In this document: piece after piece, positions 52,112 through 62,049 of the stretch
Layout of the letters: each line of letters opens with the position of its first letter
How positions within the stretch are numbered: position 1 is the stretch's first letter
Assembly (NCBI GenBank): GCA_963753685.1
Contig: CAVWDE010000006.1
Span: 372,001-436,000, forward strand
DNA: 64,000 nt
Source: DATAOG01 sp963753685
GTDB lineage: Bacteria; Pseudomonadota; Alphaproteobacteria; Geminicoccales; Geminicoccaceae
Reading direction: 5' to 3'
Translations under genes and position numbers: made by a program
Notes under the pieces: model-generated
Database searches by the model: none
What the model was told of the DNA's origin: nothing
What the model saw: only the letters and a program-made list of their open reading frames with translations

Positions 52112-53146
52112 TCAGGCGACCGCTGCGGACGGGCTGGTCTGCCCGGCGCCTTCGAGGCCGGCCAGGAGACTGGCCGCGCGCTCGCGCTTGGCGGGGTCTG
52201 GATCGCGCTGGACGATCCGCAGCAGCACCGCCCTGGCCAGTCGGTCGCCACGCTCCGCAAGATCGAAGGCGATCCGGTCGCGCTCCTGGTAGTAGCGCAT
52301 GTCGTAGTCGGCGATCGTGGGTCCCTGCCGGCGCCAGTACCAGGGCAGATCGGTCGCGGTCCAGCCGGCGGTGATCTCGTCCCAGCTGCCGCAGCCGGCG
52401 TAGGGCTGGAGGCAGCGTTCGCAGACTGGCTCGGACGCCCGCTGATAGCGGTTGTCGAGGGACAGCCGGAGCCGGTCGGCAAGGTTGGGCAGCCCTTTGT
52501 GCACGGTCAGGCTGTGGAAGATCAGCGCATCGCCGGCTTCGAGCGGACCCGCGACCCAGCTGCCCTCCAAGGGATCGATCACCGCCATGCCGCCTGCCCC
52601 GCTGCTGACGGTGAAGGCGCGCACGCCCTGCTGATGCGAACCGCGGGCGATCGCGAGCCCGCCCATCTCGGCCGGGCAGTCGCCGAGCGGCAGCCACAGG
52701 CTGAGCGTCTCGGTCGTGCCCTGGATGTGCGGATAGTCCTGATGCGGAGGTGTGGTGAACTCCGGCCGCTGGGGGAAGATGCAGCGCGGGATCAGGAGCG
52801 GATGCGCCAGCACCGGCTCGCCGAACAGGCGCTCGAACAGGCCCATGATGTTTTGATGCAGCTTGAGCGCGTGCGCTTCCTCGGCGCGGTAGAACCGCCG
52901 CAGCACATCGATGAACGGCGCCTCCGGGTCGACGCACGCCTTGGCCGGATCGGCGATCGCGGCGGCGGTCTCGGTGCCGGTCCGCAGCCAGCCGGCGGCG
53001 GCGATCGCGTCCAGGAAGCGCGCCCGCACGCGCAGCACGTCCGCCCGCGGCAGCAGCCCTTTGATCAGCAGATAGCCGTCCACATCGAGGCGGGCGGCGA
53101 GCGCCGCCGGGTCGTTGCGAATGGGCGCCGAGTTCGAGGAAGTCAT
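52112..53146 (-). CDS. PhyH-family (phytanoyl-CoA dioxygenase-like) Fe(II)/2-oxoglutarate oxygenase
   Basis: The 344-residue protein has LDVDGYLLIKGLLPRADVLR at the N-terminus. FTTPPHQDYPHIQGTTETLS gives the HxD of the facial triad, ALIFHSLTVHKGLPN the distal His, and NLADRLRLSLDNRYQ the Arg that binds 2-oxoglutarate. CERCLQPYAGCGSW is an unusual Cys cluster. Members hydroxylate lipids, alkaloids or modified amino acids; the substrate is unknown. ATG 53146 was preferred over 53155. It follows the catalase-like gene, 50 bases past that gene's stop. Confidence 0.8.
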   Translation of the reverse strand: MTSSNSAPIRNDPAALAARLDVDGYLLIKGLLPRADVLRVRARFLDAIAAAGWLRTGTETAAAIADPAKACVDPEAPFIDVLRRFYRAEEAHALKLHQNIMGLFERLFGEPVLAHPLLIPRCIFPQRPEFTTPPHQDYPHIQGTTETLSLWLPLGDCPAEMGGLAIARGSHQQGVRAFTVSSGAGGMAVIDPLEGSWVAGPLEAGDALIFHSLTVHKGLPNLADRLRLSLDNRYQRASEPVCERCLQPYAGCGSWDEITAGWTATDLPWYWRRQGPTIADYDMRYYQERDRIAFDLAERGDRLARAVLLRIVQRDPDPAKRERAASLLAGLEGAGQTSPSAAVA

Positions 53147-53196
53147 CCATGGCATGGGTCCAGGCGGTCGAGATCCTCCGGCCGGAGCATGTCTCG

Positions 53197-54189
53197 TCAC
53201 TCGGAGCGGCGGCCGAACGAAACGGCGTAGGCCTCGTCGCGCACGTCGATCATCGGGTCGTCGGAGGGCTCGATCCCCTCGGGCACGCTGCCGGGCAGGA
53301 GCATCAGCTCCTTCTCGGCGGCGGCGTTGTCGGTCGCGGGCGTGGTCAGCGCGACCTCGCCGAGGTCGATCAGCTCGCGGTCGTCCGGCCAGGGCTTCGA
53401 CGGATCGGCGGTCTGATCGCCCGGCTTGGCGAGCTGTGCCAGCAGGCGAAAGCGTACCGGACCTTGCGCGAGTTCGGACAGCAGCTCGTCGTGGAGGAAG
53501 TCGGGGGGCTCTTTGGCAGCGTCCTCGGCGCTGAGATGCGCCTCGCCCGCGACCGGCGCGAGCCGGAACCGGAAGGGCTGACGCTTGCCGGCGGTGTCGA
53601 CGAACACGAAGGCGTTGATGCCGTTATAGGTCTCGCGGGCGAAACTCGTGGGCGTCGAGGTGCTGGCGAGGGCTTGCGGGACGGTCGGGTGGGCCGCGAC
53701 GAACTGCTCGAGCGGCGTGGGCTTGGCGGCATCGGGGCCGCTCGCGGCGACCGCCTGGAGGAGAGCAAGAAAATCCTCGCCGGTCGCGACCGGGAAGAAC
53801 TTCAGCGAGTTGGTGACGAGGTCCATCTCGCCGCCATCGCTCAGGTGGAAGCGGAGGCCGAGGCCGTGCGGGTTGGCGTTGGGGTCGCCGTCCGGGATCG
53901 CGGGCAGGCCGGTGGCATCCGAGAAGCGCGCGGTCACCGGCGTGGGGGCGCCCTGGAACAGGATGGCCTTGCTGAGCGCGGCGCCCTTGTCGCTCGGAGT
54001 GAAGCTGCCCTCGACCACCAGGCCCTTGGCGTGCATGGCGCGCAGGCCGGGGTGCTGGCCGAACAACTGGTTCATGACGTCGACCAGCCGCTCGCCAAGC
54101 GGCGCCTCATCGTCGGCCAAGACTGCCGGCGAGGCCCAGGCAAGGGGGAAAATGATCGCGGCGGCCAAACTGATCCTCGTCCAGCTCAC
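53197..54189 (-). CDS. exported catalase-family (SrpA-like) peroxidase
   Basis: The 330-residue short catalase-fold protein has a signal peptide (ISLAAAIIFPLAWASPAVLA). AMHAKGLVVEGSFTPSDKGA carries the distal His, VTARFSDATGLPAIPDGDPN the Arg/Asp region, and GLGLRFHLSDGGEMDLVTNS the conserved catalase strand. The end, DPMIDVRDEAYAVSFGRR, is typical of SrpA/KatA-like periplasmic peroxidases. These lack the large catalase C-terminal region and use peroxide to oxidise other substrates. GTG 54189 has gggagg upstream. The position beside sigma and stress genes is suggestive. Confidence 0.82.
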   Translation of the reverse strand: MSWTRISLAAAIIFPLAWASPAVLADDEAPLGERLVDVMNQLFGQHPGLRAMHAKGLVVEGSFTPSDKGAALSKAILFQGAPTPVTARFSDATGLPAIPDGDPNANPHGLGLRFHLSDGGEMDLVTNSLKFFPVATGEDFLALLQAVAASGPDAAKPTPLEQFVAAHPTVPQALASTSTPTSFARETYNGINAFVFVDTAGKRQPFRFRLAPVAGEAHLSAEDAAKEPPDFLHDELLSELAQGPVRFRLLAQLAKPGDQTADPSKPWPDDRELIDLGEVALTTPATDNAAAEKELMLLPGSVPEGIEPSDDPMIDVRDEAYAVSFGRRSE

Positions 54190-54333
54190 GACACCCTCCC
54201 AGTGATTTCGGCAACAGGCTAGCCGATGGTGCCCCGACAGTCCATCCTGCGGTCGAAGGTGTTGGGGCGCTTCGGACGCGACGAGGTGGGCGTATCCTCC
54301 TTGGAGCGGGTAACCAAACCTCGACCTCGTCGG

Positions 54334-55921
54334 CTACCCGCTGGGTGCCATGTGCGCCAGGCGGAAGCGCGGCACGTCCCAGGGATCGGGCGGGATGTCG
54401 AGCGTCTTGCGCATGGCGAACACCGAGACGCCGTGGCGGATCGGCAGGTAGACGAGATCGTCGGTGACGATCTTCCAGGCCTCCTCGAGGTAGGCGTCGC
54501 GGGCGTAGGTCACCATCTCACCGTCGATCTTGTCGAGCAGCTCGTCGACCCGCGGATTGGCATAGCCGCCAAAGTTATACCGACCATGACTGTGAAACAA
54601 ATCTCTCAGAATGCGCTCGGAATCCAGATCCATGGGCCAGCCGTCGAGACGAAAATCGCTCTGCCGAGCTTGGTACGCCTTCGCCTCGTAGTCGTCCGTC
54701 CTCATGAAATTGACGGCGACCGCGATCCCGATGCTGCCGAGCTGTTGGGCGGCGGCCTTGCATTCGGTGGTCTCGTCGTCACCCCAGTCGTTCGCGCAAT
54801 CGAGGGTGACGCTGAAGCCATCCGGGTAGCCGGCCTCGGCGAGCAGCGCCTTCGCCTTCTCCGGGTCGCGGACCGGCGGCTTATCCAGGTCCGCCGAATA
54901 ACCGTTGACGCCCGGGGCGGCGATCATCCCGGCGGGGATGAAGAGGTCACCCATCAGGTCGTGCAGCGCCGACTTCATGTCGAGCGCGTAGGCCATGGCC
55001 GCACGCACCCGTATGTCCTTGAACGAGTTGCGCCCCTTGATGTTGGACGAGCGCAGCTCGGCGCTGCCCTGATCGAAGCCGAAGAACATCGTGAGCAGCT
55101 TCGGCCGATATACGAGCTTCAGGTCAGGGTTTCGGCGGATCTGCTCGACGGCCCAGTACGGCGGGGTCTGGAGCAGATCGATCTCGCCGTCGAGCAGGGC
55201 GGCGGCGTTCTCGGGATCGCGTTTGGGGAGGTCAACGATGCGGTCGACGTTGTGCGGGAAGTCGGCCCTACCCCACCAGGTGGGATTGCGGACCATCACC
55301 CAGCCGCCGCGCGGCTCGAAGGTTTCGAGCCTGAACGGCCCGGTGCCGTTGGCGTGCCGCGAGGCATAGGTCTCCTCGCGCGCCCCCGTGTAGTCGGCCG
55401 GCCGCGTCACATTGTGCGCTTCAGCCCAGGCTTTCGACATGATGGCAACTTCGACGAGCTTGACCCATAGCGACGGGTCCGGCCGGCTGGTCGTGACGCG
55501 CACGGTGAGATCGTCGATCGCCTCGACGGCCGCGATCCCGTCGACGTAGTCGCGGAAGTCCGAGGTCGTGGCGTGGGCGCGGGCGAGGCTGAACACGACA
55601 TCGTCCGCCGTGAACGGCGTGCCGTCCTGGAAGGTCACGCCCGGGCGCAGGGCGAACTCCCAGTGCGTCGGGTCGACGATGTTCCATGCCAGGGCGAGCT
55701 GCGGCACGATCTCGAGGTTGGGATCGATATCCAGCAGCGCCTCGTAAACCTGCTTGATGGCGCCCTTGTTGTCCTCGTCGGCATAACGAATGGGGATCCA
55801 TCGTGGCCGCGCCGGCGGCGTCCGCGCCCGTGAAGCGCAGCACGTTCTCCGCCGCGGCCGGGCCGGCGCAGGCGATGAAAAGGGCTGCCGCCAGGCCCAC
55901 AAGTGACTTGACCGTCGTCAT
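54334..55921 (-). CDS. ABC transporter solute-binding protein family 5 (peptide type), tandem copy 1, one frameshift
   Basis: The protein has about 528 residues once joined. The signal peptide (KSLVGLAAALFIACAGPAAA-EN) and VLRFTGADAAGAATMDPHS lie in one frame; one extra base near 55795 moves the rest to another: YADEDNKGAIKQVYEALLDI, LRPGVTFQDGTPFTADDVVF (the family signature), NPTWWGRADFPHNVDRIVDL, SFKDIRVRAAMAYALDMKSA and ALLAEAGYPDGFSVTLD. No permease or ATPase genes follow. It is closely similar to copy 2 at DNA level over long stretches, so the duplication is recent. Confidence 0.85.
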
Positions 55922-55949
55922 CACAACCCCTCCCCAAGAGGATCTTTGT

Positions 55950-57545
55950 TCAGTTGACCCTTGGCGCGGTGAAGCGCGCCAGGCGGAAGCGCGGCACGTC
56001 CCAGGGGTCGGGCGGGAGGTCGAGAGCTCTTGCGCATGGCGAACACCGAGACGCCGTGGCGGATCGGCAGGTAGACGAAGTCGGCGGTGACGATCCGCCA
56101 GGCTTCCTCGAGATAGGCGTCGCGGGCGTAGGTCACCATCTCGCCTTTGATCTTGTCGAGCAGCTCGTCGACCCGCGGATTGGCGTAGCCGACCAAGTTA
56201 TACTTGCCTCGACTGTGGTACAGCTCCCGCAGCACGCGCTCGGAATCCGGGTCCATGTGCAAGCCGTCGATGTGGAAATCGCTCTGCCGATCTCATAGAC
56301 TTTCGCGTCGTAGTCGTCCGCTCGACATGAAAATTGACGGCGACCTCGATCCCGACGCCAGCCGAGCTGCTGGGCGGCGGCCTTGCATTCGGTGATCTCG
56401 TCGTCGCCCTCATCATTCGAGCAATCGAGGGTCACGCTGAAGCCATCCGGGTAGCCGGCCTCGGCGAGCAGCGCCTTCGCCCTCGTCAGGGTCGCGGACC
56501 GGCGGCTGATCCAGTCCGGGGATATAGCCGTTGACGCCCGGGGCGGCGATCATCCCGGCCGGGATGAAGAGCTCACCCATCAGGTCGTGCAGAGCCGACC
56601 TCAGGTCCATCGCGTGGGCCATCGCCTCGCGCACCCGTTTGTCCTTGAACGGGTTGCGGCCCTTGATGTTGGACGAGCGCAGCTCGGCGCTGCCCTGATC
56701 GAGCCCGAAGAACACCGTAGCAGCTTGGGCCGGTAAGCGAGCTTCAGCCCCGGGTCGCGGCGGATCTCGGGGAGCGCCCAGTAGGGCACGGTCTGGAGCA
56801 GATCGATCTCGTCCATCGAGCAGGGCGGCGACGTTCTCAGGGTCGCCTTTCGCGACATGAACGACGCGGTCGATGTTGTGCGGGTAGGCCGCCGTACCCC
56901 ACCAGTCAGGATTGCGGACCATGACCCAGCCGCCGCGCGGCTCGAAGGATTGGAGCACGAACGGGCCGGTGCCGTTGGCGTGGCGCGAGGCGTAGGTCTC
57001 TTCGTGCGCGCCTGACGAAATCTGCGGGATTCGGTCACGCCATGCGCCTGCGCCCAGGCTTTCGACATGATCGCCACGTCGGCGAGCTTCAGCCACAGCG
57101 ATGGGTCCGGCGCCGTGGTCGTGATGCGGATGGTGATGGTCGTCGATCGCCTCGACGGCCGCGATGCCGTCGACCCGAGTCTTGAAAGTCGGAGGTTTTC
57201 AGCTTGCGCGCGCCCGATGCTGAACACGACATCGTCGGCGGTGAACGGCGTGCCGTCGTGGAAGCGCACGCCCTGGCGCAGCTCGAACTGCCAATGCGTC
57301 GGGTCGAGGATGTTCCAGGCGAGCGCAAGCTGCGGCACGATCGCCAGGTTGGAATCGATGTCGAGCAGCGCCTCGTAGACCTGGTAGGTCGCGCCCTTGT
57401 TGTCTTCGTTGGAGTACGCATGGGGATCCATGGTCGCCGCCCAGGCGTCCTTGCCGCTGAAGCGCAAGACGTTCTCCGCCGCGGCCGGGCCGGCGCAGGC
57501 GAGAAGCAGCGCCAGTCCGGGTATCAGACCCTGCAATCTCGTCAT
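55950..57545 (-). CDS. ABC transporter solute-binding protein family 5, tandem copy 2, several frameshifts
   Basis: Starts with ATG 57545, signal peptide LIPGLALLLACAGPAAA-EN, then VLRFSGKDAWAATMDPHAYS and LRQGVRFHDGTPFTADDVVF. Frame changes occur near 57180, 57020, 56810, 56720, 56490, 56370 and 56290; the C-terminal part (YANPRVDELLDKIKGEMVTY, FVYLPIRHGVSVFAMRK) is again readable, and a likely stop after RFTAPRVN lies at 55950. The number of breaks is too high for a functional gene if the sequence is right. It starts 34 bases after the copy 3 stop and ends 28 bases before the copy 1 start. Confidence 0.75.
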
Positions 57546-57579
57546 CGAATGTCTCCCGTTGCGGGATCGATACCGGCGT

Positions 57580-59185
57580 TCAATTGACCGCGGCCGGCTT
57601 CAGCCGCGCCTCGCGGAAGTAGACGCAGTCCGCGGGGCTGGTCGGCAGATCGAGGTTGGCGCGCATCGCCCAGACCAACACCTCGCGGTAGAGCGGCACG
57701 ACCGCGATGTCGTCCTGCAGGATCATGCGCCAGGCCTCGTCGATCAGACCTTCGCGTCGCGTAGGTCACGGTCTCGACGGTCGATCTGCTCGAACAGCGC
57801 GTCGAACTTCGGGTTGGCATAGCTGTAGCCCTCGATGTCGCCGCCCTCCTTGCTGTAGAAGAAGCGCAGCATGTCCAGATCGCCAAAGGTATCGATGATT
57901 AGCGCGGCTGAACAGCGTGGACCTGAGGGTCCGATCCTTCTCTTTGCTATCGTAAACATCGTTCGAGAGCATGTTGACGGCGACGCGAATGCCGACCTTC
58001 GCGAGCTGCCTGGTGACATCGCGGCAGGCGGACTCGGCGAAGTCTTCGGCAATCGAGCTCCATGTCGAAGCCCGCGCCGTAGCCGGCCTCGGCGAGCAGC
58101 GCCCTGGCTTTCTCGGGATCGTAAGGCAGCCGCTGGTCGAGCTCGGGCGAATAGCTCGGCATGTTCGGAACCACGAGCGACCCGGTCGGAACGCCGAGCC
58201 CCTGGAGCGCGCCCTCGGTCAGCGCCTTCGCGTCGATCGCGTGATAGATCGCCTCGCGCACCCGCCGGTCGCGAAAGGGCTTGCTCCACTCGACGTCGGT
58301 GCCGGGCGGCGCGCCGCGCGCCTGGTTGAGAAACAGCCCGTCGACCCAGAGGTCGGCGTACGGGGCGAGCTTGAGACCGGGGGTGGCGCGGATGCGCGCG
58401 AGGGCTTCGTCCGGCACGTCGCGCAGAAAATCGATCTCGCCATCGAGCAAGGCTCGAACCCTTGCCTCGCGGTCGGGGATCACCGTCCACTCGATGCGGT
58501 CGATGTTGCCCGGATAGAGCTTCGCGCCCCACCAGTTCGGGTTGCGCACGAGCACGGTGCGCCGGCCGTGCTCCTCCGACTCCAACATGAAGGGGCCGGT
58601 GCCGTTGGCGTGATCGAAGGCGTAGGTGCCGTGGTCGTCGGCATAGTAGGTGGCGGCGGTCACCCCGTGTCGTTCGGCCCAGGCTTTCGAGAGGATGTTG
58701 ACCAGCCGGATCTTGGCCGGCAGCTGCGGGTCGGGCTGGGTCGTGGTGACCTCGATGGTATCGGCATCGAGCGCCCGGGCCGCAGCGATCGTACCCGCCC
58801 GGTCGGGGATCCTGAAGTCGGAGCCCGGTCCGCGGGCGCGCTCGATGCTGAACACCACGTCCTCGGCGGTGAGCGGCGTGCCGTCGTGGAAGGTCACGCC
58901 CCGGCGCAAGGTAAACTGCCAGGTGGTCGGATCGACGAATTTCCATGACACGGCGAGCGCGGGCACCAGCGTCAGGTCAGGCATTGACCATGACCAGGCT
59001 CTCGTACACCTGCCGGTAGCCGTCAAAGCTATATCCCACCTGGCACCCTGCGGGTCCCAGGTCGGCATGCCATCCGTCTTCCCCATGCGGACGACATTCT
59101 CGGCGCCCGCGGGTGCGGCCGCCCAGGCGAAGGTGAGCGCAGCGAGGATCGTAAGACCGGGGAGCCATGATCTGAAGTCGCTCAT
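57580..59185 (-). CDS. ABC transporter solute-binding protein family 5, tandem copy 3, several frameshifts
   Basis: Starts at ATG 59185 (or 59191) with signal peptide LTILAALTFAWAAAPAGA-EN. Two compensating shifts near 58980-59060 hide GYSFDGYRQVYESLVMVN. A long clean part follows: LRRGVTFHDGTPLTAEDVVF, TGPFMLESEEHGRRTVLVRN, FRDRRVREAIYHAIDAKALT and YDPEKARALLAEAGYGAGFD. Further shifts lie near 58050, 57960, 57900 and 57755. The end (PADCVYFREARLKPAAVN) stops at 57580. It is the most divergent of the three copies. It follows the SDR gene by about 80 bases. Confidence 0.75.
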
Positions 59186-59270
59186 CGACATGCCTCCGAT
59201 GAATAATCCGGCGGAGGGTGGACCCGATCGCTTGGAAAAGAAAGCGCGCTCGCGCGGTCGGCGGGCGGCG

Positions 59271-60032
59271 TCAGTCCTTGTCGAGGCCGCCGGTGACGTT
59301 GAGACGGGCGGCCGTCATGTAGGCGGGCGCTTCGGTCGCGAGCCAGACGACCATCTGGCCGCCATCTCCTCGGGATCGCTGCGGCGGCCGAGCGGGATGC
59401 GGGCGGTGCGCTCGGCCTTGAAGGCGGCAAGGTCGTTGCGGCCGGCGAGGTCGGCGAAGGCCGCCTCGGTCGCTCCTGCAGGGCCGTGTCCATCATGCCG
59501 GGCGAGAGGCTGTTGACCCGGATGCCGTGCGGGGCGAGCGCCACGGCGGCCGTGCGGGTCAGCGAATCGACCGCGGCCTTGGTCGCGGCGTAGGCGGCGT
59601 AGTCGGGCAGCGCCATGCGCGCGGCCGCCGAGGTGACGTTGACGATCCGGCCGCCGCCCTGGCGGCGCATGATGCCGCCGGCCGCGGCCATCGCGAGCGC
59701 GACCGCGCGGACGTTGACCAGCAGCGCTTTTTCCCAGGCGTCCGCGGTCATGGCGAGGAACGCCTCGGCGGGGGCCACGGCGGCGGCGTTGACCAGCGAC
59801 GTCCAGGCGGCCCGCCTGCTGCACCGCCTGCTCGACCATGCGCGCGGGCCCGTCGGCGCTGGCCAGATCGACCGTGATCGCGAAGGCGCCGTTGCCGCAG
59901 GCTTCGGCGACCGTCCGCGCGCCGGCGGACATCGAGATCGGCGACCGCGACCGTCCAGCCGCGGGCCGCGAGCTGGCGGCAGACCGCGGCGCCGAGGCCG
60001 CCGGCGCCGCCGGTGATCAGCGCGACCGGCAT
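59271..60032 (-). CDS. short-chain dehydrogenase/reductase, several frameshifts
   Basis: ATG 60032 opens PVALITGGAGGLGAAVCRQL and the strand AARGWTVAVADLDV. The frame then changes near 59930 (GNGAFAITVDLASADGPARM) and near 59810 (LVNAAAVAPAEAFLAMTADA, IVNVTSAAARMALPDYAAYA with the catalytic Ser, Tyr and Lys). It changes again near 59475 and 59360 (YMTAARLNVTGGLDKD at the end, stop 59271). When joined it is a standard SDR of about 250 residues. It begins 12 bases after the E1 beta stop in the same operon. Confidence 0.75.
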
Positions 60033-60043
60033 CGTTGGCCCGT

Positions 60044-61036
60044 TCAGCCGTACAGGCCTTTGACCGCGGCCACGATGCGCTCGGCACTGGGAATGACGGC
60101 GCGCTCGAGGCGGTCGTTGAAGGGCATCGGCACGTCGAGCGCGCCGACCCGCGCGACCGGCGCGTCCAGCCAGTCGAACGCCGCCTCGGTGACCGAGGCC
60201 GCGATCTCGCCGCCGAAGCCGCCGAACTTCCAGCCCTCGTGGACCACGACCAGGCGGTTGGTGCGCTTGACCGAAGCGACGATGGTGTCGAGGTCCAGGG
60301 GCTTGAGCGTGCGCGGGTCGATCACCTCGGCGCTGAGGCCGTCTCGCCTCGAGGCGGGTTGCCGCCTGCAGCGCCTGGCCGACCATCATCTGCGTGGCGA
60401 CGATGGTGACGTCGGTGCCCGGCCGCCGGACCCTCGCCTTGCCGAGCGGGATCGCGTAGGGCGCCTCGGGCACGGGCTCCGCCTGGCCCAGGTAGAGCAG
60501 CTTGTGCTCGAGAAAAATCACCGGGTTGTCGTCGCGGATCGCGGCGATCAGGAGGCCCTTGGCGTCGTAGGCCGAGGACGGGGCGACCACCACCAGGCCC
60601 GGCACGTGGGCGAACCAGGCCTCCAGGCTCTGGCTGTGCTGGGCGGCCAGCCGGATGCCGCCGCCCTGCGGCCCGCGCACCACCAAGCGGCACGGTCGGG
60701 CGGCCGCCCAGCATGTAGCGGAACTTGGCCGCCTGGTTGACCAGCATGTCCATCATCAGGGTGACGAAATCGAAGATCTGGACCTCGACGATCGGGCGCA
60801 TGCCGGCGATCGCAGCCCCGACGCCGGCGCCGCAGAAGGTCGCCTCCGAGATCGGCGTGTCGCGCACCCGCTCGCGCCCGAAGCGCTCGAGCAGGCCCTT
60901 GCTGACCTGGAAGATGCCGCCGGTGTCGGCCACGTCCTCGCCCATCAGGAAGACACGAGGGGTCGCGCTCCATCTCCTGGGCCATGGCTTCGTTCAGCGC
61001 CTGGGCGAAGGTCAGCTCGCGCGTGCCGTGCTCCAC
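60044..61036 (-). CDS. TPP-dependent 2-oxoacid (pyruvate/acetoin-type) dehydrogenase E1 beta subunit, frameshifts
   Basis: The beta chain of an alpha2beta2 E1 decarboxylase. Likely start GTG 61036 (EHGTRELTFAQALNEAMAQE). After a shift near 60960 it reads MGEDVADTGGIFQVSKGLLE, TPISEATFCGAGVGAAIAGM, VEVQIFDFVTLMMDMLVNQA. After a shift near 60690 it reads GGIRLAAQHSQSLEAWFAHV, PGLVVVAPSSAYDAKGLLIA. A last shift near 60340 leads to VIDPRTLKPLDLDTIVASVK and WKFGGFGGEIAASVTEAAFD. All family landmarks are present. No E2 or E3 gene lies in the window; they would have to be elsewhere. Confidence 0.8.
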
Positions 61037-62049
61037 GGGTTCGATGTGGGCCGCATGCGGCGCGTAGACGGCGCCTTGCGAGGATCGCTGGCTCGGGCTC
61101 GGGGCTGCCCTCGGCGAACGCGACCGCGCCGTCGATCTCGGCGCTGGGCGGCGCTCTGCAGCGCCTCGAGCTCGGCGCCGGTGAAGATCTCGCGCCCGGT
61201 CAGCACGCCGCCGAACGCCGGGATCGGGTCGCGCGCGATCCAGGCGGCCATGTCCTCGTCCGAGCGCGGGTCGCGCAGATTGGCGCGCATGCTGTGCTGG
61301 CCCCAGCGCCAGGTCATGGCCTCGATCAGGCTCGGGCCCAGGCCCTTGCGCGCCCGCGCGACCGCCTCGCCGACCGCGGCATGGACCGCGAGCACGTCGT
61401 TGCCGTCGATGCGCACGCCGGGGATGTCGTAGGCGGCGGCGCGGGTGGCGACCGAAGCGACCGCGGTCGTGTTGCGATAGGAGGTGCTGAGCGCGTACTG
61501 GTTGTTCTCGCAGACGAACAGCACCGGCAGCTGCCAGACCGCGGCGAGGTTCAGGGACTCGTGGAAGATACCCTGGTTGTTGGCGCCGTCGCCGAAGAAC
61601 GCGATCACCACCTGGTCGCCGCCGCGCAGCTGGATCGCGAGGCCGGCGCCGACCGACAGCGGCATGGCCGCGCCGACGATGCCGTTGGCGCCGAGGATGT
61701 TGCGCTCCATGTCGGCCACGTGCATCGAGCCGCCGAGCCCCTGGCAGTAGCCGGTGGCACGGCCCATCAGCTCGGCCATCATGCGGTCGGTCTTCGCCCC
61801 CTTGGCGATGCAGTGGCCGTGGCCGCGGTGGTAGCTCGCGACGTAGTCGTCCTGGCGCAGGTGCGCGCAGGCGCCGACCGCGATCGCCTCCTCGCCCGCG
61901 TAGCTGTGCGCAGTGCCCTTGACCAGCCCGGCCTGGAACAGCTCGACCACGCGCTCCTCGAAGCGCCGGATGCGCACCATGTCGGCATAGAGGCGCTCGA
62001 GCTCGGCCGCCGGCAGCTCGAGATTGGGCGTGATGGTCAGGGCTTCCAT
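61012..62049 (-). CDS. TPP-dependent 2-oxoacid (pyruvate/acetoin-type) dehydrogenase E1 alpha subunit
   Basis: First gene of the minus operon, from ATG 62049 with ggggagg upstream. MVRIRRFEERVVELFQAG, GTAHSYAGEEAIAVGACAHL, SYHRGHGHCIAKGAKTDRMM and the TPP motif FFGDGANNQGIFHESLNLAA, then VCENNQYALST and WRWGQHSMR, are those of PDH/acetoin dehydrogenase alpha chains. The readable part is about 310 residues. Near 61145-61130 the frame shifts: IDGAVAFAEGSPEPEPAIL continues in another frame, so the true C-terminus is unclear and the printed end at 61012 is only where the original frame stops. Its likely partner begins at 61036. Confidence 0.85.
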   Translation of the reverse strand: MEALTITPNLELPAAELERLYADMVRIRRFEERVVELFQAGLVKGTAHSYAGEEAIAVGACAHLRQDDYVASYHRGHGHCIAKGAKTDRMMAELMGRATGYCQGLGGSMHVADMERNILGANGIVGAAMPLSVGAGLAIQLRGGDQVVIAFFGDGANNQGIFHESLNLAAVWQLPVLFVCENNQYALSTSYRNTTAVASVATRAAAYDIPGVRIDGNDVLAVHAAVGEAVARARKGLGPSLIEAMTWRWGQHSMRANLRDPRSDEDMAAWIARDPIPAFGGVLTGREIFTGAELEALQSAAQRRDRRRGRVRRGQPRARASDPRKAPSTRRMRPTSNPWSTARAS

